From Volvox africanus (Eukaryota > Chlorophyta > Chlorophyceae > Chlamydomonadales > Volvocaceae), in the NCBI GenBank assembly GCA_030268105.1, contig BSDZ01000019.1, positions 102,001-166,000 of the forward strand: 64,000 nt of DNA. Reading direction: 5' to 3'. The first letter of the stretch is position 1. Every line of letters begins with the position of its first letter. Positions 26,001-37,300 of the stretch are shown here, piece after piece. A program made the position numbers and the translations under genes. The notes beneath the pieces are model-generated. The model did not search any database, had not been told where the DNA came from, and was given only the letters and a program-made list of their open reading frames with translations.

Positions 26001-29000
26001 CTGGCGGCGAAAGAAAACCAAACTAACGCGCCTTGACCCGACCGACCCACCAACCCGACCCGGGCTAGCACGACGACCGCGCGTGCGAACCAACCAAACG
26101 AAGGGAGGGGAGGAGAGGAGGGGGAGGGGGAGGAGGGGAGGAGGGGAGGAGGGGAGGAGGGGAGGAGGGGAGGAGGGGAGGAGGGGAGGAGGGGAGGAGG
26201 GGAGGAGGGGAGGAGGGGAGGAGGGGAGGAGGGGAGGAGGGGAGGAGGGGAGGAGGGGAGGAGGGGAGGAGGGGAGGAGGGGAGGAGGGGAGGAGGGGAG
26301 GAGGGGAGGAGGGGAGGAGGGGAGGAGGGGAGGAGGGGAGGAGGGGAGGAGGGGGAGGGGGAGGATGAATGGACGACATCTGACATTGCTGTTGTCACTT
26401 ATTGCTTCACTTAAAAGAGGGGTGGGCAATCCATTAGAGGGAGTCAAGAGGAGCTTGTACGGAGAAGGGAAAGGGCGGAAAAGGGTTTCGGAGCGGCGAC
26501 AACTGAAGGGCGATGAAACGCAGCACATTAGCAGTGGTCAGCCCTCGAGACACTCGGTGAGCCCCCACCGCCTCACCCCCTCACCCCCTCACCCCCTCAG
26601 TCCCCCTCACACCCTCACCGCCGTGATTCGCCCGAGGTTACGAAGACCGTTGAAGGGGCCCTCCTCGCTACCCTCCCTGGCGCTACTGCTATTACCCCCG
26701 CCGCCGCCAGCGCTGCCTTCTCCACCCCCTTCAGCAGCAGATGCGGCGGTGTCGCTGGCGGGGCCGGTGTCGGTGGCAGAGGCGGTGGCGGTGGCGGTGG
26801 CGGAGGCGGTGGCGGTGGCGGTGGCGGTGGCGGAGGCGGTGGCGGTGGCGGTGGCGGTGGCGGAGGCGGAGGCGGTGGCGGTGGCGGGGGCGGGGGCGGT
26901 GGCGGAGGCGGGGGCGGTGGCAGAGGCGGGGGCGGGGGCGGGGGCAGAGGCGGAGGGGGTGGCGGAGGGGGTGGCAGGGGCAGGGGCGCCCGACGGGTGC
27001 TCCGCCAGAGAGGGACACAAGCCCCCGCCACCAGGTAACAGGTGTACGATGACAGGAATCCATTGATCCGTACCCGCGGCGTCAGCTGCAGCAGCGGCGG
27101 GCGGCTGCGCTGCCGTCACGTCGGCGCCGCGGTTGTCGTCAGCGGCCTCCGCCTTCCCCTCCTCTTGTTGGAGGTGGTGTTTCTGGAAGTGGTTTTGGTC
27201 ACGTGGCAGTTGGTAGTTAGGCATCTGCTCGTTTCGGAGCACCTCTCGGAGCGCTGCAATGGGAATGGCTGCCAAGCCCATGCATGAAGCCTCCCTGGAG
27301 GGAGGGGCGGTGCGTACGGATATTGTACGAGCTCACGCAGGAGCTGTCCTTGGGTGATAGATAGCTCGTACACATGGCTTACAATGCGTGTCAAGTGACC
27401 CACATTTTGCCTCATCGTGATCACCTCGGCGTCGTAAAACGTACAGTCGTACAGTCGTACAGTCGTATAGCAGTGCGTCAATACAGGTACTCGAACAGCG
27501 TTTGCACCACTTCGTTCGTTTCATTGGTGGTGTCGGGAGTTGGCGGGGGAGGAATGATGGCGCAAATACACTCTGTGGGTCATTCCCCCCAGCAGCTTCC
27601 CTTCACTCGCCCCAACGCACCATCCATTCTGGTCCCGGAGCAACTGGAGCAGGAGCGCCTGACGGGAGGGATTCCACACGGGTAGCTCAAACAGGAAACC
27701 ACCGCCGCCGCCGCCGCCGCCGGCATCTCCGGAGCCCGCACGGCGAGTCTCGGCTTCTTTATCACCTACCACCGCCGCCGCCACCGCGGTAGCCGTCTCA
27801 TTCCTTGTCGTACTGGTGGCTGAGTCATCCGGCTGTACAACACCGACCAAAAGAGAGGTCGGGGCTATGGGCGCCGTACTTCCAGCGGTGGGGGGGCCAG
27901 TAGCGCCGCCCCTCCCGCCAGTGTACGGCACCTCCTCCAGTTCCTGCTCCCAGCTAATCGAGCGGGTTCCATAGCGGGTCGGGGCGCGCTGCGCAGCACC
28001 GCCATCGACCTGGGGTATGTTGGTTTCGGAGCGCATGGGCGCCTTTTTCGACCGAAATGCTTACTCCGGAGGGGTGGCGCGCATCCTAAGCACCGTTAAT
28101 GACGTTTTCTCGACACTAAGAGACCCCCCCACCCCCCACCCCCCACCCTCCTGGAATGATAAGAAGGGGGAACTTGCTGTGGTCACGAACTGACGCCCTT
28201 CCATTTCAAGGGGACACTCAACTTAACAAGGCAAGCGCACCTGGGCGGTGACGTACAGTCCGTTGCCGTACAGTCCGGTGGCTTCATCCCTTCTGGTCGC
28301 AGTCGGCGTAAGGCCCTCCGCCCTTCGCAGTCGTACTCGCAGTATCCCATGGGGCGGGGGTAACGACGCCAGAGGCAGCCCCCCTCCCTCGACCAGATGC
28401 AGCACGAGGTGGCGGGGGTACAGCAGGGTGCGCTGTAGGAAGATCTGGGGGGGGGATGAGAGAGGGAGAAAGAGTGTGTGTGTGTATGGGGTTATGTGTG
28501 TGTGAGGGGGGCCGTTTGGAGGCTAGACAGCGATACGGGCAAGAAGGAAGGTTCGTTGACCTGTCGTACCTGTCGTACACAACTGGTCGAGCACTTCATT
28601 AACTTACACATCATGATATGAAATCAATTTCCTCCCGTCCGTTTCGTTTTGGTTCATTGCCCTACATGTTCCTGGGGCTCATCACCTGCACAGCGGACCT
28701 CAAAACCCAACCGACAACCGGCAACGACATCAGATCCACGGTCCAGCCGCTCTCGCCGTTGCCGACGTCAGCGTCGCTGCATGACGAGCCCTTCATCTTG
28801 CCGGATCCCGCCCCGCCAGCATCTGATGACCGCGGCGATGGCGGCGGCTGCCCACGTCGCCGCCGCCGCCCCGAGCGGTCCAGGATGTCCAACCCCACCC
28901 CGAGCCTGGCGTCCAAGATGGGCGGCTGTAGCAACGTCACGCTGACGTCAGCCAGATACGGCGGTTCCGGTAGCAGGGGCCCCAGCACCAGCCGTACTAC

Positions 29001-31028
29001 AGCCCGCAGTTGCAGACACGACAGCGACAGCAGTAGCGGCGGCAAAGCAATTTGCGGAAGCGGCAGGCGGCGGAGAAAACCAAGGACTCCGCCGCCGTCA
29101 CTACCAGTGCTACTGCGACTCTCTCGCCTTATTTTGTTACTTGCCGTACGTCCGGGGAGACCAAATGAAACCCCTAATTCGGCCTGCGGCTTGCACGAGT
29201 GTCAAAGAGCCGCGGGGTGGAGGGGGGAGATGGGGGTGGGGGAGGGAAGGGTAAAGAAGCGACCCATGGGTCATGGGAGCCCGCTCAATGCGCATCGCGG
29301 GTGCTTACGTTCTTCCGTACCGAAAGCTGTAAATGACAAATAATAGTTTTACACGGAGGTATGCTGGCTGCTAGCTGCACGAATGCTCACGTCGTGACGC
29401 ACCAACTGGCGCAAAATGAAAACCCAGTGACCCCTGGGTTGTCGTACCTCCGCCTCAGCAGCCCAGCCCAGATCAATCTCAATGACCAGCTCCTCGCTAT
29501 CGCCAGGAAAGGTAGAGTCGGCGGCGCTACCGCCCCCTCCGTCGCCTCCGCCACCGCCATGGCCACCTGCCGGCGGTGCCCATCCTCCTGTCACCTTAAT
29601 ACCACCGATCTGCGGGGGCGCCGCGGGTCCTGCCGTACAGCGACGTAGCGTCAGCTTTGCCACGCCTGGCACGCCGCCTGCCTCCACCCGCGCCTCCGCT
29701 TCCGCCAATAGCGTACGAATTGCCGCTTCCGCCGCCGTCGACAGCTGCGGCCAGAGCAGTCTAATCAGCTGATTAATCACTGAGGTCTGCGGAGGTGAGT
29801 GGAGGAGAAGATGCCAGCGGTGGGGTTCGATCTGAGGTTACCCATGCCTTATCTCTCAAATGCCGAGGTGGCGGCGACGGAGCAGCGATCGACGGAGATC
29901 CCAACCGATTACCGCCACATCAGCCTAAACTGAACAGGCGATAAATAACCAGCGTTGATGTACAATCGTACAATGAAGGCAAAATGAAAAACGTAAATAG
30001 CACCGTTGAAACCCAAATAACTGAAAAAAGAAAAACAACAAAATGGGAGAGGGAATGGCCAATGTCGAAATGGCTTTCCTGTTCTTCAGGTAAAGTCCCT
30101 GGTATGTGCTGCTGCTGATAAGGCCCCTTAAAAAGAGTGATGAGGAAATCACCTTTTCAAAATCTGGATCTGAAACCCAGGAGGGAGCGAGCTGCAGCAG
30201 GCTCCGCTGAGCCCGCGCGCGGAGGACATCTTCCAGCAGGTCCGCCAACACACCGGCAGCGGCGCCTGCGGAGGACACACCGGCGGCGGCGCCGGCACGG
30301 AGCCGTCCGAAGCTGCCGCCGCTACTGCTGCCGCCGCAGCCGCCGTCATAGTCGGCTGCAGCGGCCGTCCCTCCCTCCCCGCCGGCGGAGGGGAGCACCT
30401 GCCGGCCCGCGAGGGTAGCGTGAAGGTCATGGAGTTGTATCCCACCAGGTAATTCCAGATCCAGATCACCTGCCGTACCATCTGATGACGTGGCATCCGC
30501 TGCCGTCCTCATTGCCGCCGCGCTACTTCGACTCTGCAGCGGCGGAGGGGGAACGGAGCTTTGGACCCCACCCCCACTGTCACCGCCGAATAAAACGTCA
30601 GTGGGGGGCTGAACCGACCCACGGGTCAGTGCAGTCGATGTGGAGGCTGCGGGAGCGGCGGCGGCAGTGGGGCTTCTGGCCGCGTGCGCCTCACCCTCCT
30701 GCTGACGTGGCAATTCTGGCAGTCGCGACTGGGCTGGCCCCGGGACGATACGCCTTGTTGGCGTGCTGACCGCCATCGCAGCCACATCGGGTCGTACAGC
30801 AGCGGCGTCGGCGGCGGGTGCTGGAATTGGCGTCGACGGCGTCGGCGCCAAAGACCGCAGTCGCTGTGCAAGGTTTTCGGTCACCTGGATGATTCTGTCA
30901 CTCCAGGGGGGGTTACGCTCAGGCTTGTTGACCTCCACGCCCACTGTCGTACTGACGGCGGCCCCACCGCTGCTGATTTCGCCATCATGGAAGCCGCGTC
31001 CGCCGATCTGCCCGGATTCGTTGCACAT
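23059..31028 (-). CDS. Extended-synaptotagmin-like SMP/C2 lipid-transfer protein
   Basis: Exons read so far: 31028-30153, 29786-29448, about 29100-28686, 28444-28241, 27988 to about 27650, about 27480-27330, about 27290-26619, about 25790-25528, one from 25441, about 25222-25036, 24926-24528, 24322-24221, 23974-23786 and 23220-23059 (stop). An Ala/Ser/Pro-rich N-terminal region precedes an SMP lipid-binding domain (WVSDPDFEK|TSVINQLIRLLWPQL; EPPYLADVSVTLLQPPILDA). C2-A follows (HGILRVRLRRAEGL to FLFELPVWNPS). A hydrophobic segment (GALVIIAFTLLAAFAGLDVG) and a coiled stretch (KATVGDLEQQRRDLN) come next. C2-B ends the protein (AVLRVRVLQLRLLAGG; GELLVRLWDQTSGWE; SDELLGQLSVPLM; GAAEVEMQLEWVPMI). 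SMP plus C2 proteins tether ER to plasma membrane and move lipid. Clear Asp clusters for calcium are not obvious in C2-B. Coding sequence upstream of 31028 (31.4-31.8 kb) is possible: a hydrophobic segment lies there, but the splicing is unresolved. Middle exon edges are approximate. Confidence 0.82.
23336..23404. repeat. (CCCCCT)n hexamer repeat
   Basis: About 11 tandem copies of CCCCCT, in an intron of the minus-strand SMP/C2 gene between exons 23974-23786 and 23220-23059. The minus strand is G-rich and could form quadruplexes. Confidence 0.9.
23565..23757. repeat. 13-bp minisatellite (TTACCCCTCCCCC)n
   Basis: Roughly 13 copies of a 13-bp unit, with a few variants, in the same intron. Because 13 is not a multiple of 3, every plus-strand frame reads as a 13-residue Pro/Leu/Tyr repeat, giving long spurious open frames. 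Confidence 0.9.
25870..26025 (+). repeat. Dispersed intron element, diverged copy C
   Basis: This stretch matches, with substitutions and small indels, the element at 38062-38372. Shared blocks include GCCAAGGCCGCGAATWA, GAAACCGT, ACTATCGGCC and GCTGGCGGCGAA. It lies in an intron of the SMP/C2 gene. It is shorter and more diverged than the other two copies. Confidence 0.7.
26103..26365. repeat. 8-bp minisatellite (AGGAGGGG)n
   Basis: About 28 near-perfect copies of AGGAGGGG. It is intronic to the minus-strand SMP/C2 gene, between exons ending at 26619 and starting near 25790. The plus strand is almost pure purine. Confidence 0.93.
26745..26985 (-). repeat. Coding GCC/ACC-type hexamer repeat (Ala-Thr/Ser/Pro)
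   Basis: An imprecise tandem array of 6-bp units (GGTGGC/GGAGGC/GGGGGC on the plus strand). In the minus-strand gene frame it encodes an alternating Ala-Thr, Ala-Ser and Ala-Pro tract inside the SMP/C2 protein. The frame stays open through it to a good donor at 26619, so it is probably translated. Confidence 0.75.
27438..27471. repeat. 9-bp tandem CGTACAGTC
   Basis: Three to four copies of CGTACAGTC next to an exon of the SMP/C2 gene; the densest local instance of the CGTAC motif. Confidence 0.85.
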
Positions 31029-33313
31029 GCACTCGCTATCAGCTTGCAGTACGGCAACATGAGAAACCTTGTTACTTTATAAAACGGAAGGAGGGTATCA
31101 GTTATATGACTCACTCCAGCAGCAGCTCGAAAAGCAATTCGTAATTTCATCGTACATGATCATACGGCACTGTACTTAGGGTTATAAACAATGGCCGTGG
31201 CAGTGAGGCGCTTCGCAGCAACTCCATGTAAGATGATGATGACGATGATGACGATTCAGATCTGTTCACAAAGCTCCGGCCTTGGCACCAGCCAGCCAGT
31301 CAGTATTTTATTTTAATTTATTTCATTTTATTTTATTTCGTTTCGTTTCTTTTATTGATCACTTAGGCATCGAGCAAAGAGTGGGAGAGATGCACCGAGT
31401 TGCTTACCACAACGCCGGTAGCGGCGCCCACCAAGCCACCCAGCGCGACGCACAACATCGGAGTTTTTGCGCAATGAGAGCAGCTGCCGGTACTCGTTTC
31501 CGAAGGCGGCGGCGGAAATGTCCGAAGAAGATGACGACTCCTCCCGGGTGTTGGCCACCGTCACCGTCACCGTCACCGTCACCGTCAGACACTCGTTGCT
31601 TGCGGGCTGGAGGTGGTCCAGCTCCACCCGCTGCAGGCCGCACCTCCGTCACTCCTCACCAAACTCGCAAGGATACTCGCAAACGTGGAAAAGACAATTT
31701 GTTTACTTTCTTCCCAACCCGCTCCGCTCTTATGAATCAGGAAAATCGCTGAATTGCCGGTCCGCGCTTTTCCCTCCACTCCACGACGTGATGAGGAGTG
31801 GACAAATCCAATATGGAGTCAACACCGTTGGTTTACTAAGAGAGAGAGCGCAACAAAACGAAAACGAGCGCAAAAATAAAATCATCCAAAGCGCAGTTCG
31901 GATGCAATCATGGGTGGGAGCGGAAAGAAGGTTCCGTGAAGGGTGGCATAGACCTCTTGGATATGATTGGATCCAATCCAAAGCTGCGATGACGTCATTA
32001 CATTTCTAAACTTCGAGTCCCGCCTTCTCGAACACCGTTTTTTAGTCCCGTAAAAACTAAATGAAAGCTCCGTCCTCCAACGTCACAACGCGTTTGGCAC
32101 ATCGGCGTCCGCCGTACAGCTCAACACCCTCATACACGGGTATTTCCTAGACAGGCAATGAGGACCGTAGCGCCTGGACTGGCTCTTGCCCATGGGGCTG
32201 GACCGGCCGCCTTTCGCGTCCAAGTCGTCTTGCCAGGTGTGTAGATGTCCGCCCTGCCGCATTCTCCCACTCAACTAGTCGCGGGTCCAGCCACGATGAT
32301 GCAGAGGGCAGTCCGCGCTATATCTGCCATTAACAAAAAAAACTCCGAAACCGCCAACCACCGCCAACACCACTCGCCCACTGTCATCGCTGTCGACTCC
32401 GTCATTTCAGTCATTTCATTCCGAACAACTGTCGTAGACATCGCATAACGCACTGCCGTACCATTACTGCCGCCGTCTGCACTTCTGCGCGCGCAGACCG
32501 AGAGGACTGATGAGAGACCCGTGGGTCGGTGTGCCTAAAAAGGGGTTGGCGAGACACATGGGCAGTGATCAATGCGCTGATTTTCATTTGAAGTGCGATT
32601 CCGATTCCTGCATCTGTGTGGCTTGTTGTACGAGGCCATCATGACAAGTTAAATTGGCCACCGCACAGCCCCAGTCGTACGGTCAGTCATGATGGGCCGT
32701 ACGAGCGGTAACGATGTAAGGCAAGGAGAGTTCCACTGGCAGTTGTTTCCGTTGTCCGTTGTAGGTTAGGTTGTCACTGTCGGGCAAGATGGTATCACCG
32801 GCTTTTACCGATGTGCAGTCTGCGGCCGGGACACCACAGGCTGCTTCTCTGCGTTGTCGTACAGTAACCGCCAACCACCGAGCAGATGTGCGTAGTCTGG
32901 TTTCCCCTGATGTTTACGTCCAAGCGAGACGAAGTGGGTCGAAAGGGGGGAAAGGGGGGAAAGGGGGGAGGAAAGAGGGGAAAGCGGTACGGCACGAACC
33001 CCTTACAGTAAAATACATTCAACAGTGCGCTACGAGTGTTGATGCTGTTGGCAGTGATAAATACTCCACACCGGATTAACGGTCAACTGACTAACACTTG
33101 GCCATGGGGCCCGCCCCTTGCAATGCGTCGACGCATCGACAGACAGACAGGCAGACAGACGCACAAACACCCACCGCTCCCCAAAACCCACATGGCATTG
33201 GTGGTGATGGTGGTTGTAATGGCAGTATCACAGGGTTTTTCTGCTTCCCAGTGCAGTACAGCACACCGAACCCACATCACTCGACGCCCTACCCCGCTTC
33301 CTCCCCCCCCTAC

Positions 33314-33890
33314 CTCCGCCGTCTTCAGCGCCCTCGCCACCCACTCCCTGCCGTCCGCCAAGTCCCGCGCGCAGCCGTACCCCTGAATCAGCATCTGCCC
33401 CACCAGCGCCATAGACACCGGGTTGCCTGATCGGGCTGCCTGTCCAGGGAGGGGAAGCGACGGACAAGGCGTTAATTTTCAATGCCGCCGTGAGAGTCCG
33501 CGAGACTATGTGGTACCCGAGAGCCTAGACGACGACCTGACACGGTTGTGAAGACGAGGGTTACAACGAACAACGGATAACGAACAACCGTAAGAGGGCC
33601 CGTTTCACAACCACGCGAATGGCCATGTACGACAGTCGTCACACCTCACCTGCATTTCCTCCAGAAACCACTCCCCTTGACACTCCTCAACCGCGACACT
33701 TAAAGGCGTGCCCACGCGCCCTTTGCGGCCGCTACAGCTGGTGCCGCTACTGCCGGCACTGCCATCGCCGACGGTGCCGTTCAGTGTGGCAGTAGCTGCC
33801 GCTGCTGCCGCCGCCGCCGCTGCCTCGCAGCTGTCCTGGGCGCTGCCTCTCGCAGCCAGTGTGCGCTCTCCCAATGAAAATAAGCTTTAA
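33314..33890 (-). CDS. Sel1-repeat protein, two exons seen (partial)
   Basis: Two joined exons are clear: about 33890-33650 and 33439-33314, both phase 0 at the junction (EEMQ|AARSGNP). The first holds an Ala run and a Gly/Ser-rich stretch, then GEWFLEEMQ. The second encodes a textbook Sel1-like helical repeat (VSMALVGQMLIQGYGCARDL, then GREWVARALKTAE), so it is a TPR-related scaffold. The first exon has no ATG in frame before an upstream stop, so either an earlier 5' exon is missing or the exon starts at the AAAG acceptor near 33891. Further 3' exons probably lie at 32.1-32.9 kb; a candidate tail at 32683-32874 does not match in phase. Transcribed away from BOP1. Confidence 0.6.
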
Positions 33891-34328
33891 AACCGGTGAA
33901 ATGCTGTCTGTTGACAGGCAGTGTAGATGTAATGGACGGACCCTTGACTCAAGGGTTCGTTCTACCTCAGACTATGCGTCACGTGTGTGTTTGTCCGCCG
34001 GATGATCTTTGAGACCGGACGTGCGTCGTTTCGATGGGCTCGCAGGGTTTAGTTGGTATTCGCCATCATGTAGTAATCACATAATGTGTCATCAAATGAG
34101 ATAACTAATGTTGTTTATGCAATGAAATGTATTATTATTACATTACATGTTATGAAAACCGCGTGGACATAATGTTAAAGCCACTGCTGCTCTTCATACT
34201 CGTGCAGTTGTTATACGGTTCACGAATTGCGATTCCATTTACAACATTATGAAATACGTAACTATTTCTAAACTTGTAACATCGTTTATGTGTGAAGTTG
34301 TAAGATAATTGTATCACCGTTATTCCCG
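33891..34328. promoter_or_regulatory. Divergent intergenic region between Sel1 gene and BOP1
   Basis: About 440 bases separate the minus-strand Sel1 gene from the BOP1 start codon. The right half is AT-rich (34080-34320), in contrast to the GC-rich genes. A shared bidirectional promoter is inferred from arrangement only; I see no clear TATA box or known element. Confidence 0.35.
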
Positions 34329-37300
34329 ATGTCAAAACGCAACGCAAAGCGCGAACCTGTAAGGGAAGCGGATTCGGATATAGAAGATGAGCTTGAAGAT
34401 TTGAACTTAGAAGGTGATGCCAGTTCTGACGATGCCGACAGCGATGTCGACGCCGACGGCGATGAGGACGGCGACGAGGAGGAGACAGGCACAACGTCGG
34501 ATGCTGGCGAAGATGACGAAATTGACGATGCTATTTTGGAACTAATGGCGGCTCAGGCAGAGCGAGCACAAAGAAAGGCCGCCGCCAGGATGCCAAATTC
34601 CGAAGGCGACAAAGCGGGGGCCAGGTGATGACGTCTCCTTTTGATATCTCTTCCTTCAGTGCTTTGGCCCCTGAAACAGGGGGCGTCCTGTGCGCGACAA
34701 TCCTGCTGTCGAAGGGAACATTTTCCCGCCAACGGTTACGAGCATCGTGACCTATAGATGTGAAGGCGGGTTGCGGTCGCGACCTCCCCTACATCACCTT
34801 GTACCAACCCTGAAGATTGCGTAACGACTTGACAGGAAATCTCAATTTGGGTCGTCATTTTTACAAATCACTTTAAGTCCCAAGATAACCCTTTTGCCTC
34901 ATAACTTCTTCCTCACCACCATCCCGTCGCCACCTCACAATACAACCCAGTGCTATGCAAAGATCATCCCAAGTACGGGCTGCCGTACTCAGTAAGTTGG
35001 GCATGTCCCAAACCAACCAATAACTGATCGGCCAACTAACGGTCCGCAGACGACAACCCCCCACTCGCACTGCTGGGAAATCGCGAATGGCGACAGCGGC
35101 GGAATCAGTAGCAGAACCAGATGCAGACGCCGCAGTAGCAGGAGCAAAAGAAGCAGCGGCAGTAGCAGCAGGCGAGGCAGAGGATCCTGAGGATGCTGAC
35201 GAGGACGGGCGGATTCCGGATCCAGGAAGCGATTCCAGCGAGGACGAGCGGCCCAACCGTAATACCGTTGGAGCGGTGCCACTAGAATGGTATAAAGATG
35301 AGGAGCACATTGGGTACGACATTGACGGCCGTCGTATCGCTCGTACAGCCCGAAAAGACAAGCTACAGCAGCTTCTAGACCGCAACGACTCCAAAAAGGT
35401 TTGTCTCTTCCCAAACTCTGTTTGCTTCGCGTTGCTCTCGTCCCCCCGTGTCTCCGGGTGGTTGGGAGTTGGGAGGTTGGTCAACCCTTAGTCAGACGCT
35501 ATCCATTTTCCACTATATCTTAGAATTCAGGTACGGCCGGTCACCTCTTGCCACCTCTTGGGATACAGTCCTCGGCACACGGTGTCCACACAATGATTTC
35601 GGAGCTTACCTCTTTTAAGCTTTGGAGAGGGAGGCTACTGTCAGGGTGGGAAGTACGAGTGTGTGTATGCAAAGCGATGGGAGGGGAGTGGAGGGGACGG
35701 GGAGCTTGACCAGCTTGGTCCCTCTACTACCGCCGCCACACAGTCACTGCATCCGCCCTCCTCCCGTACAGGCCCTACGTACGATATACGACCCGTACAA
35801 TGACGAGGAGATTACGCTGACGAAGGAGGAGCTGGCGATGGTGATGCGCATCCGGAATGGCCAGTTCCCCCACCTCGAGGTCAGGGGGGTGGGGGGCCGG
35901 AGATTGTTGGTCGTGTGTGTATGTGTTTGTGTGTGTTGTCGAGGGGGTCGAGATTGTGACCTGGAGGGTGCAGCTGCAGAAGGGGGGGAGCAGGAGGCAG
36001 GAGGTGAAAAGAGCGGTCCCGGGAACGGCGAGTGTCCGGTTAAGTACCGGTTTCTTAGATCGGTTTACAGATTAGTAGGTTCTTCACTCTAGGGAGGACA
36101 AGAGACCGTTAGACGGGGGAAAGGGAGGGGGGAGGGGGGAGGGGGGAGGGGGGAGGGGGGAAAGGGAGGGGGGAAGGGGAGGGGGGAGGGGGGAGGGGGG
36201 AAAGGGAGGGGGGAAGGGGAAGGAGTTGTCAGTGCATGAGGATGGCTTCAACGTGCATGAGACTTGTCGCAGTAACTCGGTCAACCCTCAGGTCAACCCG
36301 TACGAGCCGTACAACGACTACTTCACGCGGGAGCGGGAGGTGATGCCCATTGTTGACAGACCCGAACCCAAGAGCCGCTTCGTGCCGTCCAAGTGGGAGG
36401 AGAAGAAGTGAGTGGGGGAGAGGGAGAGGGCTCAATACATCTTTGAGCCCCAAATTGTACGACATTAAATACCCGTACCAATTACTTTTCCCCGCTCCTC
36501 CCAACATCTTTTCCAAGGATTGTGAAATTGGTTCGGGCCATTCGGAAGGGCTGGATTAAAGTTGAGCCACAAGTACGACAGGATCCAGACGATCCAGACG
36601 CACATCAGCCGCCTGCCTACCTGCTGTGGGCAGATGACGGTACGGCAGAAGGGGCGGGTCCAGGCAAGAGCGGCAGCGGACTGACGTACATCCCGGCTCC
36701 GAAACCGCAACTTCCTAGTCACGCGGATTCGTACAATCCTCCGGCGGAGTACCTGCCCACGGAGGTGGGGAATGTGCTGGGGGTGCGTTTTGAGGTTACA
36801 GATTGTTGAAAGTTGTTGGTTGGGAGGTTAGGGGTTAGGGGTCAGCGGCAAGGTGGGTAGGTAGTTGGGATTGTTTCTCGGGCTTGCGACCCAGGTAGGG
36901 GATCTACCGCCTCATTTGGGCGGCGGTAGAGCTCTGCAGCAACCATCATAAGTACGACAGGGATATGAGGGGAAGCAGTAACCCGTGTTTCTATGGGCGG
37001 TGGAGAAGCCGTATTTCCATGTCGTACCTACCTCTATCAGCTTCCTTACCTCTGTGAATACTTTAAGAAGCGTCATAGGTCTGGAAAACGGGGCTACATT
37101 TGTTTGAGGTCCGATTCAGCACTAAGGACAACTGTACGATTTAGAAAAGATTTATTTTCACGCCGTCAGTACGACGAGTTCCTACGAGCCTGCAGAAGCA
37201 TGCCTACTGCCAGATCCAACTGCTGGGCTCCGTTGCATCCCCTGTGACCACCTTGTATAACATTCCTTGAGGCTCCGGAACCGCCTGCGTTCACAATCGC

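Noticed and set aside
26083..27066. Long open frames on both strands at 25961-27066 (Gly/Arg/Glu or Pro/Ser repeats)
   Set aside because: They are produced by the 8-bp and 6-bp arrays, which keep several frames open. Only the minus-strand frame at about 27290-26619 joins real exons.
31380..31780. Possible N-terminal exon of the SMP/C2 gene with a transmembrane segment
   Set aside because: Hydrophobic and Ser-rich frames exist, but the only intron that would join them is about 29 bases and phases conflict, so I did not extend the CDS beyond 31028.
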